Source: Pipra filicauda (lineage: Eukaryota; Chordata; Aves; Passeriformes; Pipridae). From it: a stretch of 64,000 nucleotides of DNA. Shown here piece by piece: positions 27,715 to 40,830 of the stretch (within the stretch, counting starts at the first letter, position 1; the number at the start of each line of letters is the position of its first letter). Location: NCBI RefSeq assembly GCF_003945595.2, contig NW_024104129.1, positions 620,001-684,000 on the forward strand, given 5' to 3'. The notes under the pieces were generated by a model. It was given only the letters and a program-made list of their open reading frames with translations. It did no database searches and was not told the DNA's origin. A program made the position numbers and the translations under genes.

Positions 27715-27800
27715 GTACACTCCTTGCCGTTCACTACACGCCCTTGTAAAAAATCTCTCTCCTGCTTTCTTGTCGGCCCCCTTTAGTCTTTCACTATATT
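27715..27800 (-). mobile_element. CR1 LINE fragment, antisense
   Basis: On the plus strand the words 'ccgttcactacacgccc', 'ttgtaaaaaatctctctcc' and 'tttcttgtcggccccctttag' match the reverse complement of the CR1 C-terminal coding and 3' region (roughly 'cctatcactacacgcccttgtaaaaagtc...ttcttgtaggccccctttag'). Both ends are truncated. This part matches better than the 2.3-2.7 kb copy. Confidence 0.7.
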
Positions 27801-28409
27801 TAGGAGATTTTAATGAAATTATTTTAATGAAATTTCGTTTAAATGCAAATTCTAATGAAATCTAACACATTGTTTCTTGAGTGCTAAACAGTACTTGTCT
27901 GGAGAAATCACCTTTTTTTTACATGTAGAAAGGTTTTCAATTCACAGAAGCTGGTAACTGAAGCTTGCACATTCGACAATATTATATAAATGTTTCAGTC
28001 ATTTAAACAAAGCTGTGGAAAATGAATTCCATTCATTTTTTTTTATTCTGAAGATAATTTAATCACTCTTCTACAAAGTTTATAATTAATATGATAAGGT
28101 AAACACATCCCATCCCACCACCAGATGTTATTTCCTGTTCATGTAGGCATAGATGAACAGTAGTGGCCTAGTCGTCTACTTTATGATCTTATGATACCAG
28201 AGAGAACAAAGCAGCACATTTCACACTGAAAGCAATTGGATAATTTTAAAAGATATCTTGCTTTTCCTGGAAACAACCCTATATAAGAATAAACATTTCT
28301 GCCTGCAAGGTCTCTGAAAAAGAAGCTGTCTTGGCAACTACAAGTAAGACTGTGATCCTATTTTCAAATTCACTTGAAAATAAATTTGCTATTTTTCAGG
28401 CTGGAGAAC
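27801..28409. other. Short AT-rich spacer between two CR1 fragments
   Basis: It contains a local run of imperfect 'taatgaaat' repeats (about 27810-27860). Nothing coding. Confidence 0.5.
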
Positions 28410-28506
28410 CTGCCTTTGAGGAAAGACTGAAGAAGTTAGGTCTCTTCTCCTTAGAGAAGAGAAAGTTCAGGGGTAACCTCATCATAGTATTCCAAGACTT
28501 GAAAAG
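28410..28506 (+). mobile_element. CR1 LINE fragment, C-terminal RT region, sense
   Basis: The plus-strand frame here reads EERLKKLGLFSLEKRKFRG and then NLIIVFQDLKR. This is the conserved C-terminal signature of CR1 ORF2 (family form RLRELGLFSLEKRRLRGDLI). The frame is intact over about 30 codons. Both ends are truncated and no 3' octamers are present. It lies about 0.6 kb from an opposite-strand CR1 fragment, so they are separate insertions or an inverted pair. Confidence 0.8.
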
Positions 28507-31500
28507 AGCTCCCTGTCCCTATCTTTCCTTGGCCCTCCTTTTGTTGTTGATGTATTCATAAAAACACTTTTTATTATCTTTCACAACAGTGGAAATAAGT
28601 GATTTAGTATACTTACTCAATAGTATTAGTATTTTTCAGAATGTTTTTTGTTATTATTTTTCAGTTGAAGAATTTTAGAAACTGATTAAACATGCCAAAT
28701 ATTCTTTATAGTCAAAAGCTAGTTGGAATTATATACTTACAAGAAGTGCTGGTCTTTTGCCAATGGCTAGAGAAGTAGTCCAGACAACCAACTAATTCCA
28801 CATGCCAAACTTGCTCATGGCCAAAATTTGGCAGGTGGACTTCCAGCAACCAGAATTTTTTAACTTCTCTTTGCAGATTTCTTCATGAATATATTTGGAT
28901 TTGTTTGTGCTTCCCCCCATTGATACATCTGCTTTACTGCTTTTTGTCAGCTGTTGACTTCTTTAATACAAACCATTTCTTTGTAGTGCTACAAGAGTGA
29001 CTTGTTAAATTATGAAGTCTTGTAAAGATTTGCAGCAGATCAAAAAGGGGAGCAGTCTTTAGATCAGTGAAATATTATCCAACAGCTGACAAGATGTAAA
29101 TAGGAACTCTCAAAAGCTGTGTTGTATTCTCAAGTCTGTACAGATCTTAAAACCCTATTGTCAGTATATTTAGGTCAAAGGCTATATATATATTTTTTTA
29201 ATCTTCATTCTGAATGATCTGTATTTTTCCATTGTTTTGTACTTTTGAAAAGAACAGTCATGATGATTAATTACCTGGCAGAACCCATGCTTGCCCAACA
29301 AATACTAGTTTCCAAGATCTGTCCTGTTCAGTGCAAATGTTGGGTCTTTTAATGACAATCACAGTATGCTGAGCTGTCTTAAATTTTATCAGATTGCCAT
29401 TAACAACAATATATCATTCTCCAGCTCTGCTGAGAGTTTTAAAGAAGTAAAAAAATCAGTTGTGTGCTTCAAATTTTTTAAAATTACCTCATTTTATGGG
29501 CTGAACTGTTGCAGTGTAAGTTTTGCCTGCGTGAGTTAAAAGATTTTGGTGCCCAACTTTTTACTGCTAATTGTCTAAGCTCTTTAAAAATAGTTCACCA
29601 GAAGATATTTACCCAGCATCTGTTTTCTTTTGGGATTTACTTTCATACTGGAGATATTTCGAGCATCTTTTTTCAGTTTTTATTGTGAGGGTTATAATAT
29701 CCATGGATTGCTATGGATACACACAGTTGGATCAGTCTATTAACCTCCAAAATACTTAAGAAGCCATGTAAGGTTCAGATCAGGAGAGGGGAAAAAAGAG
29801 AAAAATTAAACATACAGAACAGCTGCTAGTCTTTCTCTCTACACTATAATTAACTACATCAACAAAGAAGTGAAAATTATTTGCATATTTACTTAGATCT
29901 TCAAAGCTTGGAAAGCTAGTAAGTTTGTTCTATCATTGAATAGTTGCAGATAGAGCTACTGGCACTTGATTGTCCTTCTGGCAGCCAAAAGAGAATATAA
30001 AAATATTTATGGAGTCCAAGAACAAGCAAATCTAACTTCCTATTTTGGAATATATGTATATGTATGTAGTCATTTAGGTAAGAGTGGACAAATCATCCCA
30101 CGTAGAGCTCATGTCCTAATCTCTGATATGCACAACACTATCATGTAATATACAAAATCCCCAGAAGTTCATGCTTTTGCTTACTCTCAGTAATGCATTA
30201 TCCTCGAATAACACACAAATGTTAACCAGACTTTAACCAAATAATGGTTATTCCTCTGTTCAAAATGGCTCAAAGTGCACTTATGTTAATTTTATTTTTG
30301 GTTTTATGATACTATCTATATACAATCTTTTAAACATGAATAAAAATATCCATATATAAATAACTGTAGGTACCTGTTAAAAAATACAATTTCTGGCACC
30401 CTAAGCTTTTCTTCAGACTAGAAGTGGGACACAGAAAAAAAAGTGTATTCTGTTATAACTTGTGTTCCCTAATATATACAGATTAATCAGTGTAAATGTA
30501 AAAATATCAGGTCTCTCTCGCACTATGGTCTGTGCATTTTGAAAAGTATTACTTACCAGGAAACAGATATAGGATGTTGTACAGACTACAGCTAAAAACA
30601 GATTAGATTTTTATTTCTTTGTGCATATAGTTTCTAGCTCTAGTAAAGGATTGTCTTTTGACACCTTTCAGACTTAGCAGGAAGATATATTCATTAGGTA
30701 AGAACAGAGATTTAGTGAAATATTAAAAATGTAGAAGTAGCATTCCAATTGTGATAGCACATCGTGTAATCCTTAATTCCCAGCACCTTTGTTTCTACTG
30801 GAGAAAGCATTAATATTCTGTAGGACAAAGCTGGAGCTACATGGCTCAAGGTGTCTTCATCAGACAAGGTTCTTTAGCCTGACCCCTGGAGGCAAATAAT
30901 TTCTTCTCATGAGGGTTACCTATGAAGCAAAAAAAAAAAGGATGCACCTTCATATCTTTATATTCCTGAGTGTGAAGGCCCTGTACTATTAAAAAATCCA
31001 AAGAAGGAAACAGCCTTATAATGCCACAGAGGAACATAAACTGCATAATCAGCACGAGAATGATTGGTAGGAAGGGATAGACTAGATAATGATAGTCACT
31101 AGTGGAGATGACTGTGGAAGGGAAAAGCTTCCTGTAAATAACAGAAAAAATTTCTTGTGAGTGGTGTATGCTCAGGACAGCAGCAGACAATGCATTGGAG
31201 AGATGAACTTGTTACAGACGTACATCCAGTACTATGAATCTAGAATATTTAGAGTCTTATTAAGACCAGATTTTCCCTAGGAATAATGGAATTAAGGTCC
31301 ATAAATCACCACCAAAATGGAAGGACCTGACAGCAGAAAATACAAGGTATATATGCCGAGTAGCAGTTTAGAAAGAAACGGAGAAAAGCCCTAAAGAAAT
31401 TTGAATGAAAATGACTGTGAGTACCAGCATTAAATCATCAAAGAAAAAATTAGAGATTAAATTGTTCAAGAACAGGAACAGAGAAAGTAATAGAAAAAAA

Positions 31501-34500
31501 TTAACGTTTGCTCAATCAACAAAACTGAAGGAAATACCCTATACACTGAAACACAGAAAAACAGAATGGAGCTTTATGTCCAAATATTAAACTCAAGAGT
31601 ACAAATAAAGCAAGAAAAAACTTATAGAGTCCAGCATGATATCCCTGCTGTGAACAAGTACAGTCCTTTTGTGGAGTAAAAGAACACTCTGCATGCTCCA
31701 AGGGCTGCTATGTGCCATAAAAACTCCCACAGAACCACAGGAGGACAGGAAGGAAAGGAAGCAGGTAGGGAAGAGAAGAGGAAGAGATGGAAGAAAGGAA
31801 GAATGGAAGAGGATGAAAAGAAAGGAAGGAAGGAAGGAAGGAAGGATACACTAAACACAATTTTTTAAGATCCCCTAGGACTTAGGCCTGAAGGATCTCA
31901 TGTGTTTGCCAAGATCTCATTCTTTACGTTTATCTTTGTGACTATTTCTAGGTCCAGGGTGTTTCACTGTGCATCACATTGCAGACTGCAAAGTATAATA
32001 TTAATGGTCCATTTGAAATTATTTAAAAAATAATAAAAATCTCAGGAGACCTGGACCCATTGAGAAATACTAAATCAACAGTTGCAGAAATATGTATCAT
32101 GTCATAAATATGAAGAATTCCAAAAGAAAAGATGAAGAAAAAAAAACCCAAATTATACTTTCCCTTTTTACATAGGGAGTAAATGTCTTCAATCTAGACA
32201 GATAAAACCAAGAGATGAGTATAACAAGAAATAATTTTACTCTTTTTCAGTACGTCATTTTGTTCAAAGTTAATCTATCTGCAACAGTTGTAAGCCTACT
32301 AAAACTTTCTTTACATGTTATGAATTCTGTGAATAGTAGTAGCTGGCATCAGATGACAGTTCAAGAATAAGAAATTTCTATATTTTCATAACATTGTGAA
32401 ATGTATAACTTTGTTTCTGAATTTTGTTAATGTTTTTAAATTAAGTTTTTCTTGAAATTCATCCTATCTAGAAGTAGATGACAAACTATCCCAACCCAAG
32501 TAAAGCAGTATCATTGCATCAGCAAAAATATTAGAATAATACTGCAAGATTTAATTGAATATTTTCAAACTTGACTAACATTTCATATTTTTTTAAGTAA
32601 AGTTATGTTAGCTCTTCATGTATGCTCCTTCACTTTTTCTAAACATATTACATTCTGTGTATTGAAGGATTTTCTAGTCTGAAGTGACTGTTAAAATTAA
32701 CTCTGTCAGTTTAATAGCCAAATTGTACAAATCTATGACCATATTTTTCATTAAACCACTACCACATTTTTCAGAATCAGACCTCAACCCTGTCATCAGA
32801 ATGTGTGTTTTCTTGCAGCTCTGGCTTTGACGGCATCAGATGCCAACTTCCCGTCCTTTTATCTGCATTGAATGAGATTTCCAATACATACTGACATATT
32901 TTTTATAATACAAAACAAAGCTAAATGAACTAGATAAATAATGTGTTCCTATGCTATGTTTGTCATGCTTAATCTATTTAAATATTAAAATTTAAACTAA
33001 TTTTCTGATTTTTCATTTCTGTCTGTCAGTTCACTCATTCATTTTTGCACCTTTCACTGCCATGATATTTGAGCACCTGGCATAAATTGCGAAGAAAATT
33101 GATGTAAACCAGTTTTGAGGTGTACCTAATGTTAGCAGATATGACTTCCTGAGTTCTTAAGGTTACATCTTTTTAGTAGAATTATAAATGGTTCTCTGGG
33201 ATTCTCACTTTCAACATAATTTTGTACAATGACACCATGCAGGCAGTTACATATTTATAGGAGAAGGTTCAGTTCTATTTAAAAAGATACACTTGCCTTC
33301 TTGGATTTGTTTATCTTAATTTTTTTTCAAACTGTGAATAATCTGGTATTTAAAAATTATAAGACCTTTTACAGGTTTAGAAAGACTAAATGAAGAACAT
33401 TTAGCAAATATATGCAATAGTCAACATAGCTGCTGAAAAAATGTAGATAATTTCTGCTATTGAAACTGTCTTGCCACTCAGCCTTTTGTATTTAAAACTT
33501 CTTGCTAGACTTGAATTATTAATTATTAAATGTATTCTGGAAAAATTTATCTGTCAACCATACAAGTGACAAACCTGGGATGCTGAAATATGAAGATAGG
33601 TCATAATTAACGTCAAAGTTGCCTCTGTTCTCCTTTTTCTCTCTGTTTGTAATTTGATACCTTTTCTCCCAATGACTCATTAATTATAGGTTACTGGCTT
33701 CCCCCCTTTCCATTTCTTTCTTTTTAAGACATCTGTATTCTGGCACTGATTACGCAAAAATGCAATCTAACTGTACAGAGAGTACTGTTCAACAGAGCCC
33801 AAGAAAAACAGAATAAGAAAAAGTGAAAAAATTCTACATAAACACCCCAGGAAAGCTGGTAAGGGAAAGTTGCTACCTGAAAGTCTTAAGTGGAGCCAGA
33901 TCAGGGTTATGTCTAAGGTAAAAAGCTGAAGCAGTCCAAAAACATTTGTATTGTCAAAGTGCTAATTAACAATGGCATCATTAGTGTTAATCAGAAGCTA
34001 TGCTTTGTCATTATTGCTATTAGGAGTGCACATCTGGAAGCTAGAGGAGAACAACAGACTATTAAAAAATGAAAGCTGAGCTTAGGTTGTTATTTAGGTC
34101 CAATGTGTGAGAAAAGCTGTTGAGAGTTTGCAATATAGAAAGATTTTTTTCTTTCCTTTTTCTCCTCCTTGCTTCACACTAGACTGTGTCATCCATTAAC
34201 TAGGGATCCCTATGGCAGGACAGCATTCACCGTCAGAGGGAGACATGCATGTCTCTCCTTACTTTCTCTGAGAAGAGGATAACTGATTGTTTTGTGCTTC
34301 ACACACAGCTCCACAGCTCACACGTGTACTGACAGAGGTCTTGTTCCTCATTACTGTTCCCTCTGTTTCTTTGTTCTCCCAGTAACAGTTTCATCCTTAA
34401 GTAACAGCTAAAGAAGTAATTTAGCAATCAGTCATATTGCCGATGTAATTTTGGGAAATTTTACATTTTAAGGCATTTTTGAATGATACTTTTTCACTTG

Positions 34501-35484
34501 TGGAACAGAATTAGGCTCAGTTGCTACTGAATACTTTCCTATTACTGCTTCCCGCTTCATAGGCTTTATTATTGTTTCATATGGACCACATGGGACTAAA
34601 TTCTAAAATTTATGGATGCCATATTTATAGTACGTGTCAGTGAACAAGCATCAGGAAACATCAGTTTTATAGGGGAATTAAGTACAGTTGTTATAGCAAA
34701 ATTTATTGTTTAGTCCGTGAAAGCTCCATAGACTTCAAAGGTTAGGCCACAAAGTAATAAAGATAGAACATCACAGTCATAATCTCAAAAAGCAGTATAA
34801 CATGGCTATAAAATAAAATGGACAGAAAATGACAGAAATATATAGGCATTCCTAATATAATTTCCAGTTCTATTCCCTTTGTCTATGAATCTCAAATGTG
34901 ATTACTGAATTACAGGCTGTCAGAAGCAGATTTTAAAGTTTCCTTGCTTTCTTCCCCATCCATTTCCTGAGACCTACTTTGAAAACACTCTTAATCCATA
35001 CTGTCTTTGCAAAACTGAAGAGGTGGATCCTATATACCATAGAAACAAGAGCCACTCTGGCCAAACAAGAAGAAAATACAGCCTCACAGCTTGCCAGCAA
35101 AATTTATTGTGCTACCAAACATCTTGTCTATTTTTCTTTATTCACCATAAGACTACACCTCTCTAACAGAATGTAAATAGTTGTAAAAAAGTGACCAGGT
35201 TAGAAGGGTAATTAGCAGCAAGGAAACACAACATGACATTAAATACTAGTATATAAAATCATGTCCTGGATTTTTAAAAGTAGTCACCTGATGAGCCAGC
35301 GTACTCCAGTGGTGTATAATGTTGACTGCATTAAGAATATGCAGTGTGTTAAGTAGCTAAATCATAAATAAAGATAACGGTGTGCTCAGAGGACAAACTC
35401 CAGTTGCCCATGTTTGCATTTACAATGAATTGTTGATTCACCCTGAGCACATGGAAAATCCACATTTCCCAGCCAGAAATATTG
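28507..35484. other. Long AT-rich non-coding stretch
   Basis: No gene is recognised. It includes the purine tract at 31739-31846. A homeobox/SOX-site-rich patch near 33960-34080 is discussed among the findings. The minus-strand frame at 30846-31190 (114 codons) shows no domain and no codon pattern. Confidence 0.6.
31739..31846 (+). repeat. Purine-rich tract ending in (GGAA)n
   Basis: About 110 bases are almost entirely A and G on the plus strand, ending in a run of five to six pure GGAA units at about 31824-31846. Both strands show long chance frames (Arg/Lys/Glu-rich and Phe/Ser/Leu-rich) for this reason only. GGAA repeats can bind ETS factors in other systems, but no role is implied here. 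Confidence 0.85.
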
Positions 35485-35950
35485 TTTAGCTGTTGAGCAC
35501 CCAGTGGAGCAGCACTACCCCGGATGGCACAGAAAGGTTTACTGTCTTCAAGGCATCAAACCTCACCCGCAGCACGGACAGTCCATGCTCCTGGACACCA
35601 CCAACTCCAACACCTTCAGCCTGCCCCAGTGCCTGCCAAGCAGCACAGTTGCTGCTGTGTCACTGCACCAGGTTGAGTGCCCAGCAAGCCTGAGTGATGC
35701 CCCTCCACCTGGTAGTTCCATGAGGGGTGTGGAATGGACACAACAGCCAGGAATCTCCTGCCAGAGGCATCGCATGGCCCACTGAGGACAGACATCACAC
35801 TCTTTTCCATGCAGAAATGGTATGTTGCAAGAAATTAATCCAGGTGTAAAATCTCTGTGGTGCCAACGCAGAGTCAACACCTGGCCATACCCCAGTACTT
35901 TCTGACAGTACACCTCAGAAATAATTCTCATGTTATAGTTCTGCTAATAA
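35485..35950. other. GC-rich islet, possible retrocopy or exon remnant
   Basis: Base composition shifts sharply to C-rich from about 35490 to 35930, inside AT-rich DNA. The plus strand has two overlapping open frames (35493-35693 and 35504-35785) and the minus strand one of 122 codons (35931-35563), so no frame stands out. The right side ends in an A-rich stretch containing AATAAA near 35949. That would suit a retroposed transcript in plus orientation, but no clear poly(A) tail or target-site duplication is visible. The frame-1 text (SSTTPDGTERFTVFKASN) is not a protein I recognise. An old LTR fragment or a diverged CpG-poor island are alternatives. Confidence 0.3.
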
Positions 35951-38900
35951 TAAAAAACTAAAAATAATAGATAATTTCATAACACAATTGGTTTTAAATG
36001 CAAATATACATACACACAACATATATCATGGGAAGTAAAAAAATTTTAAAATTGCCAGCTCTACTATTTTGGTCAATTACCTGTTACACACCTAACATGA
36101 CTTTAACCTGCACATGCTACATTTCAACCCTTCTACTTTTGGAAGTAGATCTTCAAAATTTTCAGGTAACTTTGTATGAGTCTGAGTTTTCTGATTAACC
36201 AACTGCTTCCCCCAGCCCGTATCAGATATCACAGCAATGAGCATGTTGGTGATAGAGAGACCTGAACTGCCAAAGGCTGATAACCCCTTTTCAGTAACAC
36301 ACCCAAGGCTGCCCAGCTCTGAGGCGCACCAAGCCATGGCGACAGTCTGCCAGAATTACAACTTTGTTGTGTTCCTCTCAAAATATTCATGAATCGTAGA
36401 GAACTATATTAAAATATTTCTTACAGAGGTATTCAACATATGCCACCTTTATGTTCCAAAAACCATCAAGACTTGTGTTGTGTCTCAGAGTGCATATTAT
36501 TGAAACTACTTTCTGTGTTGAAAAAATATCAATATTTACATCTACAGAACTGAGTATCTTCATAGTACAGATAGAAGACTGAAATTATTCAGAGCATCCT
36601 GCATCCTGCAAAATTCAGGAAGGCTACAAAGAAAAATAATCTAATACAATAAAATAACAGGTCTCTAAATTCCAAGGAGTGTTAGTGATCCCAATATTAC
36701 AAACATAAATCATTTAAGTCATTGCTAGGACTGTATCTTTTATCTGTAATGAAAAACTGTATTTCCTTTCTGTTTTATTGTCATCATGATTGTCACTCCT
36801 GTAAGCTATGGCATAATATGGTAACTAATTAGAAAAGCTGTAGGTTTTATAAAATTTCCTATATACCTTCGGTCTGAGAAGGATATGAGATGTATGTGAT
36901 GCTAGTAAAGTTCTGTTGAAGTAGTTTAAACGTTGTTAGAGGAGGAAAATTTAGAAACACGATTTAATTTTTGCGCATGAGAAAAACAACTATTTGCCTC
37001 TTTCACCTTCTCTCAGGACTGCACGGCAGGGAAAATTTCTCTGTTATCAGTTCAGGAACTGCTGCAGGAGCAAGTGCACCCTCAGGCCATGTGGCATGCC
37101 TGAGGAGCCATGAGAAGCTTTCATTTCAAAATCTCTTTAGCTATGTTTATTCGCAGCACCTACCAACACGCTGCATCACCTTATCAGCACTGAACTCTCT
37201 ACCACGGGCTACTGGGAAAAGAAAAAACCTCCGGATTCTAGGTAAAACCAGCACAGCATAAGTGTGTATATCTAGTATTTTCTGCTTCTAGATTTATTCC
37301 AGCATGTTAGCTGCTGACAGGTGAAGCTTTTAGTCTGTGTAGAGATTATGAGGTAGATGCTATTTGTGGTTAGAAAACCTGCAAAAATGTACTTGTTTTG
37401 CCTTTATGCATTGCTGTTAGAAAATACCAGAAGGCAGTCTGTCATACACCACAGTAACAATTAGTTGTGCGAAAAACTATCTTTTTACAGAGAAATACAA
37501 AAAAGCTACTTTATAATTAAAAATTGAAAACTGTTTCAATTTTATGCTAAATTTCATACTTTTGTAAAGTAAAATTGAAATTAAATAAGATTTATAGAAA
37601 ATATTTATAACATATACTGATAATTTGTGAACTCATGAGTTTAACATGTCAAGTTAAAGAGATGTTCAACTTCAGACTCTGTTTCCTCAAAGCAAAAGCA
37701 AGAAGACATTTAATCGTCATCTCCAAGGGACAAATAAGCCTCACATCTGTCATCATAATAAAAATCAGACAAATTTATTCTAATATAATCATGTCTTTTC
37801 ATGCTGCTCTTCAACCAATGCTAGAGATAAGCTCAGAGGAAAAAGATGAATGGGAAGAGGAGAACAGAAATGGAGAAAAATCAAATTACAGAAAACAGGA
37901 AAGAAATTACTTCAAAATACCAGAAACAGAGAGACAGAGTAAATCCCTCACAGTATCAGCAGAACTGGTTGAAAATTGCATCATAACTATTTAAATGCAC
38001 ATGCACACAAACCTTTCTGAATTGAAATGAACAAAAGCTATCACTGTTTAATGTCCTAGATATTGAAGGATTTTGTTAAAATGGAAAGTGTAAGGCACTT
38101 CTACATATTATTGGTTTGATAAATCCTCCAACCTATGTCAAGATGTGATTTGTTTTCCTTCTATTCATCAACACAAATTTTTTTAATAGAAATAAAATTT
38201 GCTCTTCATATATTTTTTACAAAAATTATTTTAATGAGACATATTTGATTCTGCCCAACATTTTATTTTAACATAACACAGGCACAAAGCATTGTAGAAT
38301 CAATATTGGGCAAGAGAGAGGTAGTAAACCATATACAGCAGTATGATTCTCTCCTGGCTTGTGACACAGACTATGATTCATGATGCAAATGTTGCTGATG
38401 AAAAAGGCTTGCTAGTTTGCTTAAATTTACCAGTTTAGTTTGCTGCTTTAAATCATTTTAAAGTTCTATTTTCCCCAGGAGGTAAATACAAAGCTCACCA
38501 GGAAATCTCTCCTTCTCCTGCACTCTTCCCCCTGAGTTGTTATCCTTGCAGGACATTTCTAGACACAAAAGGGAAATAGATCCTTTAATTGATTAAATTA
38601 CTTGCTTATATATCAGTAGTTGGTGATCTTTGCAACTCTTCTGCATAGGATGAAGGAGGTTTTCATGCAACAGTACAAGAGAAAATTGTGTCTAAAAATA
38701 GCTTATTGGAAATCAGTAATTCAAAAGCAAACTGAAATTTAAGAAATCAAGTTGAATCTTAGATAAACTGTAAAACTGCGATCTCTGGGGCAGATTCACT
38801 CATACATGCTTTGCCTTCAGATGCTCCAGATTCACAGAAGGGTCAGTACTTAGCACATACCTTCTCCATGAAAATCATCCAGTGTAGAGAGCACTCACAA

Positions 38901-40699
38901 TATTGGTATATCCACTCCCACATAGTTCACCACTTAGGGGTAAGCATATTATGCCAAAAGCATGGATGTGTATTTCACTCTCAGCTCCTCCCAGATGCTG
39001 TAGCTTTCAAGGTGTTGTAAATAGAGCCAAAGCAAACTCAGATCTGCTCACAGAAACATGAAACCATCCTGTACTAGGGACTATGCCTAATCTGACTGAC
39101 ACTATCTACACCAAACCTGAATTTAGTTTTTGGAGTCACAGCTTGTAAGAAAAGTGGAAAGGAGAATCCATGATCAGTTAGGCCTGAGAAGGAAGGCCAC
39201 ATGAACTCTTAGACCCTAGGCAAAAACACATTGGCTCAAAAGTGTAAATTACCTCTTAACATCCACGTCTGTATTGGTAGAAGAAGGTATCTGGCAAAAC
39301 CTGGTGAAGTATGACATGATAGTGCAGAAGGACTAGGGTAGAGGAGATAGCTTTTTTACCTACAAGTCTCACTTGTAAATCACTCCTGCTGAAGAGGGAG
39401 GGAGGGAAGTGTGCACTCTGAAAGGACAGAAATTACCCCTTCAGGAAGAGACCCCTTACTTACTCAAAATACCCCTTACTCCCTCCCTTACATACTCTAT
39501 GTTATTTTAATTGGTGAATATATGAAGTTTTATACAGTTAAAGGGTTATCATTGTTCTTTGGGCTGAATTTAGACAGGTCACTCTCTAAGTGTTTGCAGG
39601 TGTGCAACCTGCACTACAATTTTTTTCTGTTTTTAGGGAAATGACTATACCTTCTTCTCAAAATAATTGTCTCAGAAAAAAGTTACTCATATCAGAAGAG
39701 AGCCACTGACCAGTACAAGCTGGTCAGAAGCTGACATATTGTCTTTTCACAGGAAAAACCCCACTTACCCAGGACAATTCCACAGAGTAGCACTTTTCTG
39801 CCTTCTGTAGCTGAAGGACACACTCTCTTTGACAACTGAATATGGTAAAATCAACAGATAGACCATGAAATAAGAAGATTAAAATATCCAGCCCTACCTT
39901 TTCTCAAGATTATACCCAAGAACCATTACAGGAGAACATATGATCTCTGTTCTGCATGTCAGCAATATTATTTTTTTAACTACATAAAAACATTAGTTAG
40001 AAGCATCAATTTCTTTTTACAATTGTTTTGAGGGCCAGAATACCATATGTCTGTCCAGAGTGGTGTACTTGACCAATTGTTTTCTGTCTCATCACTTAAG
40101 CATGGTTTTTCAGATAACCAGCACTTAGGGCAAGAGAATTAAAACCCAGAAATTGTTCATTGAATTTAAATGTAAGCTCATCTCTCAGATACACAAGTTA
40201 CAATCTCATTTCAACATCCAAAACTATCGCAACTGTCAGCAGCAGGTGATGACAAATGGTTTTTGTCTCTTCCCCTCTCTGTGTGTGGAGAGTTCAGGCC
40301 AACTATTCTGCCATGGGATGGAGGTGGGTGGAGGAGAAATCTATAATATTCATGGACAGCCTAGGGACAGGCATACAAAGAAACTCCTCAAAAGTTACTG
40401 AAGCTAGTTCAGTCTTCTAAAAGGGAAACATAAAATTGCACCACACTATGAAAATCTAATCATCATCCAAGCAAAGTTTTAAATCAGCAAAGAGAAATTA
40501 CTACCTAGTCCAACAAAAGTAACCATTTCTTTTTCCCATCTTCTCGTCATTTCAGTCTCTCTACTGTCTGGGTGCCTCTGTGTTTGCACCTCATTCATTT
40601 CCATGAGTTGTTCTCTGCCTTTTATTTAGGACTGTTTCTGGTCATATGATCTGCTGTCAGACAGAAAGTCAACAGAACCTGGAAAGACTCATTATTGAA
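35951..40699. other. Mostly AT-rich non-coding stretch
   Basis: It contains a small GC-richer islet at 36205-36345 (listed separately) and a moderately GC-richer patch at 37010-37250 with a 96-codon plus frame that I do not recognise. Nothing else supported. Confidence 0.5.
36205..36345 (-). other. Small GC-richer islet, open on minus strand
   Basis: On the minus strand the frame starting MAWCASELGSLG at 36337 remains open for 81 codons, and its first 45 codons lie in GC-richer DNA. It includes SGLSITNMLIAVISDTGWGK, which has a non-random look, but no domain is recognised and no good splice acceptor precedes it. It may be part of the same foreign or exonic material as the islet about 250 bases to the left. 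Confidence 0.2.
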
Positions 40700-40830
40700 A
40701 AACAAGATCCATGCAAGAAGAAAGAGCATCCAAGCTGGCCAAAGGAAACAAAACATTGAGATACGGCATGGTGGATGAAAGCAGTGATACATTCACTTGT
40801 GCCAGTTGCTGAAAGGTTTGTGCATTAACT
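40700..40830 (+). mobile_element. Weak possible RTE-type LINE C-terminal remnant
   Basis: In one plus frame the text runs MQEERASKLAKGNKTL, then DTFTCASC, a stop (TGA at 40810) and KVC. This is a basic linker followed by C-x2-C-x3-C, the layout at the extreme C-terminus of many RTE-type LINE proteins, and the same cysteine spacing as in the clear RTE copy at 54.5 kb. The match is short, interrupted and AT-rich, and could be chance. Confidence 0.2.

Noticed and set aside
31622..31858. Overlapping frames on both strands, one Ser/Phe-rich and one Lys/Arg-rich
   Set aside because: Low-complexity translation of the GGAA/purine tract.
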